DNA of 64,000 nucleotides, from assembly GCF_002356315.1 (NCBI RefSeq), contig NZ_AP018164.1:2232001-2296000 (forward strand). Reading direction: 5' to 3'. Position numbers and translations under genes: made by a program. The stretch comes from Mycobacterium shigaense. GTDB lineage: Bacteria; Actinomycetota; Actinomycetes; Mycobacteriales; Mycobacteriaceae. Positions 61,168 through 64,000 of this stretch are shown here, piece after piece; the first letter of the stretch is position 1, and every line of letters begins with the position of its first letter. Under the pieces are notes generated by a model that did no database searches, was not told the origin of the DNA, and saw only the letters and a program-made list of their open reading frames with translations.

Positions 61168-64000
61168 TCAGACGATCGCCCTCGGAATCTCGGCGGTGCG
61201 CGCATCGTCGCCGTGGCCTTCCCCGAGCAGCAGCGAGCGCACCACCGGACGCGGTCCGATTGGCCACAGCATCTGGCTCGCGGGTCGCGGACGAACCTTC
61301 TGCGGCCACCAGAACCAGCGTCCGAGCAGGGCGGCAATAGTCGGGGTCATGAACGAGCGAACGACCAGGGTGTCGAACAACAGGCCCAACCCGATCGTGG
61401 TCCCGACTTGGCCGATAATACGCAAATCGCTGACCACCATTGCCATCATGGTGAAAGCGAATACGAGCCCGGCGTTCGTCACGACTTTACCGGTACTGCC
61501 CATTGCGCGGATGATGCCGGTATTTATACCTGCGCCTATTTCGTCTTTCATACGGGATACCAACAGCAGGTTGTAGTCAGAACCGACGGCCAAAAGGACG
61601 ATGATCGACATCGCCATCACCATCCAGTGCAATTGGATGCCCAAAATGTATTGCCAGACCAGCACAGACAGTCCGAACGAGGAACCCAAGGACAGTGCCA
61701 CGGTGCCCACGATGACCAGGGCGGCCACGAAGCTTCGGGTAATCAGGATCATGATGATGAAGATCAGGCACAGGGAGCCGACCCCCGCGATCAACAGATC
61801 GAATTTGGAGGCGTCGCGGAAGTCTTTGTAGGTGGCGGCGTTGCCCGCGATGAAGATCTTGGCGTCCTCAAGTGGCGTCGTCTTCAATGCCTCTTCGGCG
61901 GCCGTCCGGATTTGATCGATCCGGTTGATGCCGTCGATCGTCGCGGGATCGCCTCGATGCGAAATGATGAATCGAACCGACTTCCCGTCGGGGGAGAAGA
62001 ACGACGTCATCGCCTTCTTGAAGTCCGGGTTCTGGAAAACCTCCGGTGGCAGCCAGAACGAATCGTCGTTCTTGGCGGCGTCGAAGGCTTGTCCGACCGC
62101 GGCGGCGTCCTTCTGTGACTGGTCCATCTGGTCCAGCATCCCCTGCATTGTGCTGTGGTTGGTCAGCATGAATTGCACCGTGTTCTGCAGGTTCTCGATG
62201 ATCGCAGGGAATTGCGCGAGCATTTGCGGCAAAATCTTGTCCAGCTTGTCCAGGTCCTTGTCGAGCTCGTGCATTTTCTCGGCGAGTTCGTCGACGCCGT
62301 CGAGCGTGTCGAATATCGACCGTATCGCCCAACAAACCGGGATGTCATAGCAGTGCTTTTCCCAGTAAAAGTAACTTTGGATCGGCCTGAAGAAGTCGTC
62401 GAAATTGGAAATGTTGACGTTTACTTCGTCCAGCATTTCGGTCAGTTCGTGGGTTTTGCCGACCATGTCGTGGACGGTGGCATTGACCTGTTTCGTAATG
62501 TCGAACATTTTAGTGATTAGTCTGAGCGTTTCCCGCATCATATCGACTTGCTTGAGCATATCGTTAGCGCGCAATTGCATGTACTTCATGTCTTGCATCT
62601 GGCCGGCGTTCTGCATGCTGAGCAGGAAGGGGATCGACGTATGTTCGATCGGGGTGCCCTCGGGGCGAGTGATGCCCTGCACCCGCGAGATTCCCGGGAC
62701 GCGGAAGATCGACTTGGCTATTTTGTGCAGCACCAGGAAATCTGTCGGGTTCCGCATGTCGTGGTTGGCTTCGACCATCAACATCTCGGGCATCATTCGC
62801 GACTGCGAGAAGTGCCGGTCGGCGGCTGAATATCCCTGGTTGGCCGAAAGGTGATTGGGCATATATTTGCGGTCGTCGTAGTTCGTCTTGTAGCCCGGGA
62901 GCGTCACGATGCCGACCAGCGCAATTGCGCAGCTGGCAGCCAGAATGGGGGCGGGCCAGCGGACGACCGCCGTACCGATCCGGCGCCAGCCCCGGACCGT
63001 GATCAAGCGCTTCGGGTCCAATAAGCCAAGGCCGCTACCGACCGCGACGACCGCCGGAGTCAGTGAGAGTGCGATGAGCACCGACGCCAGCATGCCCACG
63101 GCACACGGCACACCGATGGTCTGGAACATGGGCATCCGGGTGAAGCTCAGGCACAGCATCGCGCCGGCGATCGTCAAACCGGAACCCAACACGACGGGCG
63201 CGACGCTGCGATAGGTGGTGTAGTACGCGGCCGCGCGGTCCTCGCCGGCCTGACGGGCTTCTTGGTACCGGCCGAAGAAGAAGATCCCGTAGTCGGTTCC
63301 AGCCGCCATAGCGAGGGCGACCAATAGGTTAACGGAAAACGTTGACAGCGCAACCATATTATTGTCGCCCATAAACGCGACAATTCCCCGGGCGGCGAAT
63401 ACCTCAACTGCGACGGTTATCAGCAATAGAATTACGGTGATTGGGGAACGGTAGACGATGAGCAGCACCACAAAAATAATCGCGGCGCCGACCAGCGTGA
63501 TTTGCAAAATAGACTCGTCACCGGCGGTCTGCATATCCGAGAAGAGCGCGGCGGGACCGGTGACATAGGCATGGATACCTGCGGGCGGCGGGTTGCGCGC
63601 AATGATGTTTCGGACCGCGGCAGTCGAGTCCTGCCCCAGGGTGGTGCCCTGGTTGCCGGCGAGGTTCAGCTGCACGTAGACGGCCTTGCCGTCGGGGCTC
63701 TGGGCGCCCGCCGCGGTCAGCCGGTCCGACCACAGGTCCTGGATGTGTTCGATGTGCTTGGGGTCGGCACGCAGCTGAGTGATAAGCCGGTTGTAATACG
63801 CGTGGGCTTCGTCGCCGAGCGGCTCCTGCCCCTCGATCACGAGCATGGCGAAGCTGTCCGAGTCGGATTCCTTGAAGTCCTTGCCCATGCGCTGCATGGC
63901 CTGGACCGAAGGCGCATCCTGCGGCACCAGGGGCACGGAATGCTCTCGGCCGACCGTCTCCAGCCACGGCACGAAGATGTTCACACACAGGGTGAAGACG
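61168..64000 (-). CDS. MmpL-family RND lipid transporter (N-terminus outside window)
   Basis: About 944 residues of an MmpL protein; only the first 30 or so residues, with the first transmembrane helix, are missing. It has two clusters of transmembrane segments. The proton-relay Asp-Tyr pairs are in [16 protein letters not shown] and [16 protein letters not shown] large second periplasmic domain (about 390-700) contains a long helical hairpin rich in Met, Asp and Lys. MmpL proteins move lipids or glycolipids across the inner membrane. The place corresponds to mmpL12 of M. tuberculosis; in GPL loci MmpL4a/b do this job, so the cargo may be the glycolipid made here. Confidence 0.92.
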   Translation of the reverse strand, partial: VFTLCVNIFVPWLETVGREHSVPLVPQDAPSVQAMQRMGKDFKESDSDSFAMLVIEGQEPLGDEAHAYYNRLITQLRADPKHIEHIQDLWSDRLTAAGAQSPDGKAVYVQLNLAGNQGTTLGQDSTAAVRNIIARNPPPAGIHAYVTGPAALFSDMQTAGDESILQITLVGAAIIFVVLLIVYRSPITVILLLITVAVEVFAARGIVAFMGDNNMVALSTFSVNLLVALAMAAGTDYGIFFFGRYQEARQAGEDRAAAYYTTYRSVAPVVLGSGLTIAGAMLCLSFTRMPMFQTIGVPCAVGMLASVLIALSLTPAVVAVGSGLGLLDPKRLITVRGWRRIGTAVVRWPAPILAASCAIALVGIVTLPGYKTNYDDRKYMPNHLSANQGYSAADRHFSQSRMMPEMLMVEANHDMRNPTDFLVLHKIAKSIFRVPGISRVQGITRPEGTPIEHTSIPFLLSMQNAGQMQDMKYMQLRANDMLKQVDMMRETLRLITKMFDITKQVNATVHDMVGKTHELTEMLDEVNVNISNFDDFFRPIQSYFYWEKHCYDIPVCWAIRSIFDTLDGVDELAEKMHELDKDLDKLDKILPQMLAQFPAIIENLQNTVQFMLTNHSTMQGMLDQMDQSQKDAAAVGQAFDAAKNDDSFWLPPEVFQNPDFKKAMTSFFSPDGKSVRFIISHRGDPATIDGINRIDQIRTAAEEALKTTPLEDAKIFIAGNAATYKDFRDASKFDLLIAGVGSLCLIFIIMILITRSFVAALVIVGTVALSLGSSFGLSVLVWQYILGIQLHWMVMAMSIIVLLAVGSDYNLLLVSRMKDEIGAGINTGIIRAMGSTGKVVTNAGLVFAFTMMAMVVSDLRIIGQVGTTIGLGLLFDTLVVRSFMTPTIAALLGRWFWWPQKVRPRPASQMLWPIGPRPVVRSLLLGEGHGDDARTAEIPRAIV

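Noticed and set aside
30304..64000. NRPS (mps) or polyketide genes that would prove a full GPL or PDIM locus
   Set aside because: None present in the window; the GPL label rests on the decoration enzymes only.

Overview
This is a high-GC chromosome segment from a slow-growing Mycobacterium, probably close to the M. avium complex. The first 30 kb carries the gene order remembered from M. tuberculosis between fadE15 and lipL: trxA, echA12, an ABC-F protein, acn, ripA/ripB, moxR1, fabG1-inhA-hemH, NfeD/SPFH genes, mutA-mutB-meaB and lipL. Differences from that order include the absence of ctpD next to trxA and of a mazEF pair between mutB and meaB, and the presence of an S1-family serine protease. 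The species is an inference from synteny and gene content, not from a search.

Region 1 (1-30 kb) is housekeeping. It covers lipid degradation (fadE15, echA12), redox (trxA), the aconitase-TetR pair, cell separation (ripA, ripB and a MoxR/DUF58/VWA operon), mycolic acid synthesis (fabG1-inhA), heme (hemH), membrane quality control (NfeD plus SPFH) and methylmalonyl-CoA mutase with its G-protein chaperone. ripA reads as frameshifted by a 2-bp loss just before its catalytic domain. A DUF559-like nuclease-fold gene is bracketed by two related palindromic repeats.

Region 2 (30-47.5 kb) is a glycolipid decoration locus of glycopeptidolipid (GPL) type. It holds six paralogous GT1-type glycosyltransferases (three on each strand), a TylF-type and an FkbM-type methyltransferase, two further methyltransferases, a membrane acyltransferase, a sugar epimerase, a second SDR enzyme and a sulfotransferase.

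Region 3 (47.5-58.5 kb) looks like an inserted cassette. It contains two GT2 glycosyltransferases, several methyltransferases and a complete-looking route to a CDP-linked branched deoxysugar: glucose-1-phosphate cytidylyltransferase (RfbF), CDP-glucose 4,6-dehydratase (RfbG), a 3,5-epimerase and a TylC3/MtmC-like C-methyltransferase. Some genes are visibly AT-richer than their surroundings. A transposase remnant and the 3' remnant of a second C-methyltransferase lie near the cassette edges.

Region 4 (58.5-64 kb) is an exporter block: a DrrA/B/C-type ABC transporter preceded by a large MmpL protein whose 5' end lies outside the window. From mmpL down to the sugar O-methyltransferase at 50.5 kb all genes point the same way with short gaps or 4-bp overlaps, suggesting that sugar supply, transfer and lipid export may be co-expressed. 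No NRPS, polyketide synthase, tRNA, rRNA or CRISPR was seen.
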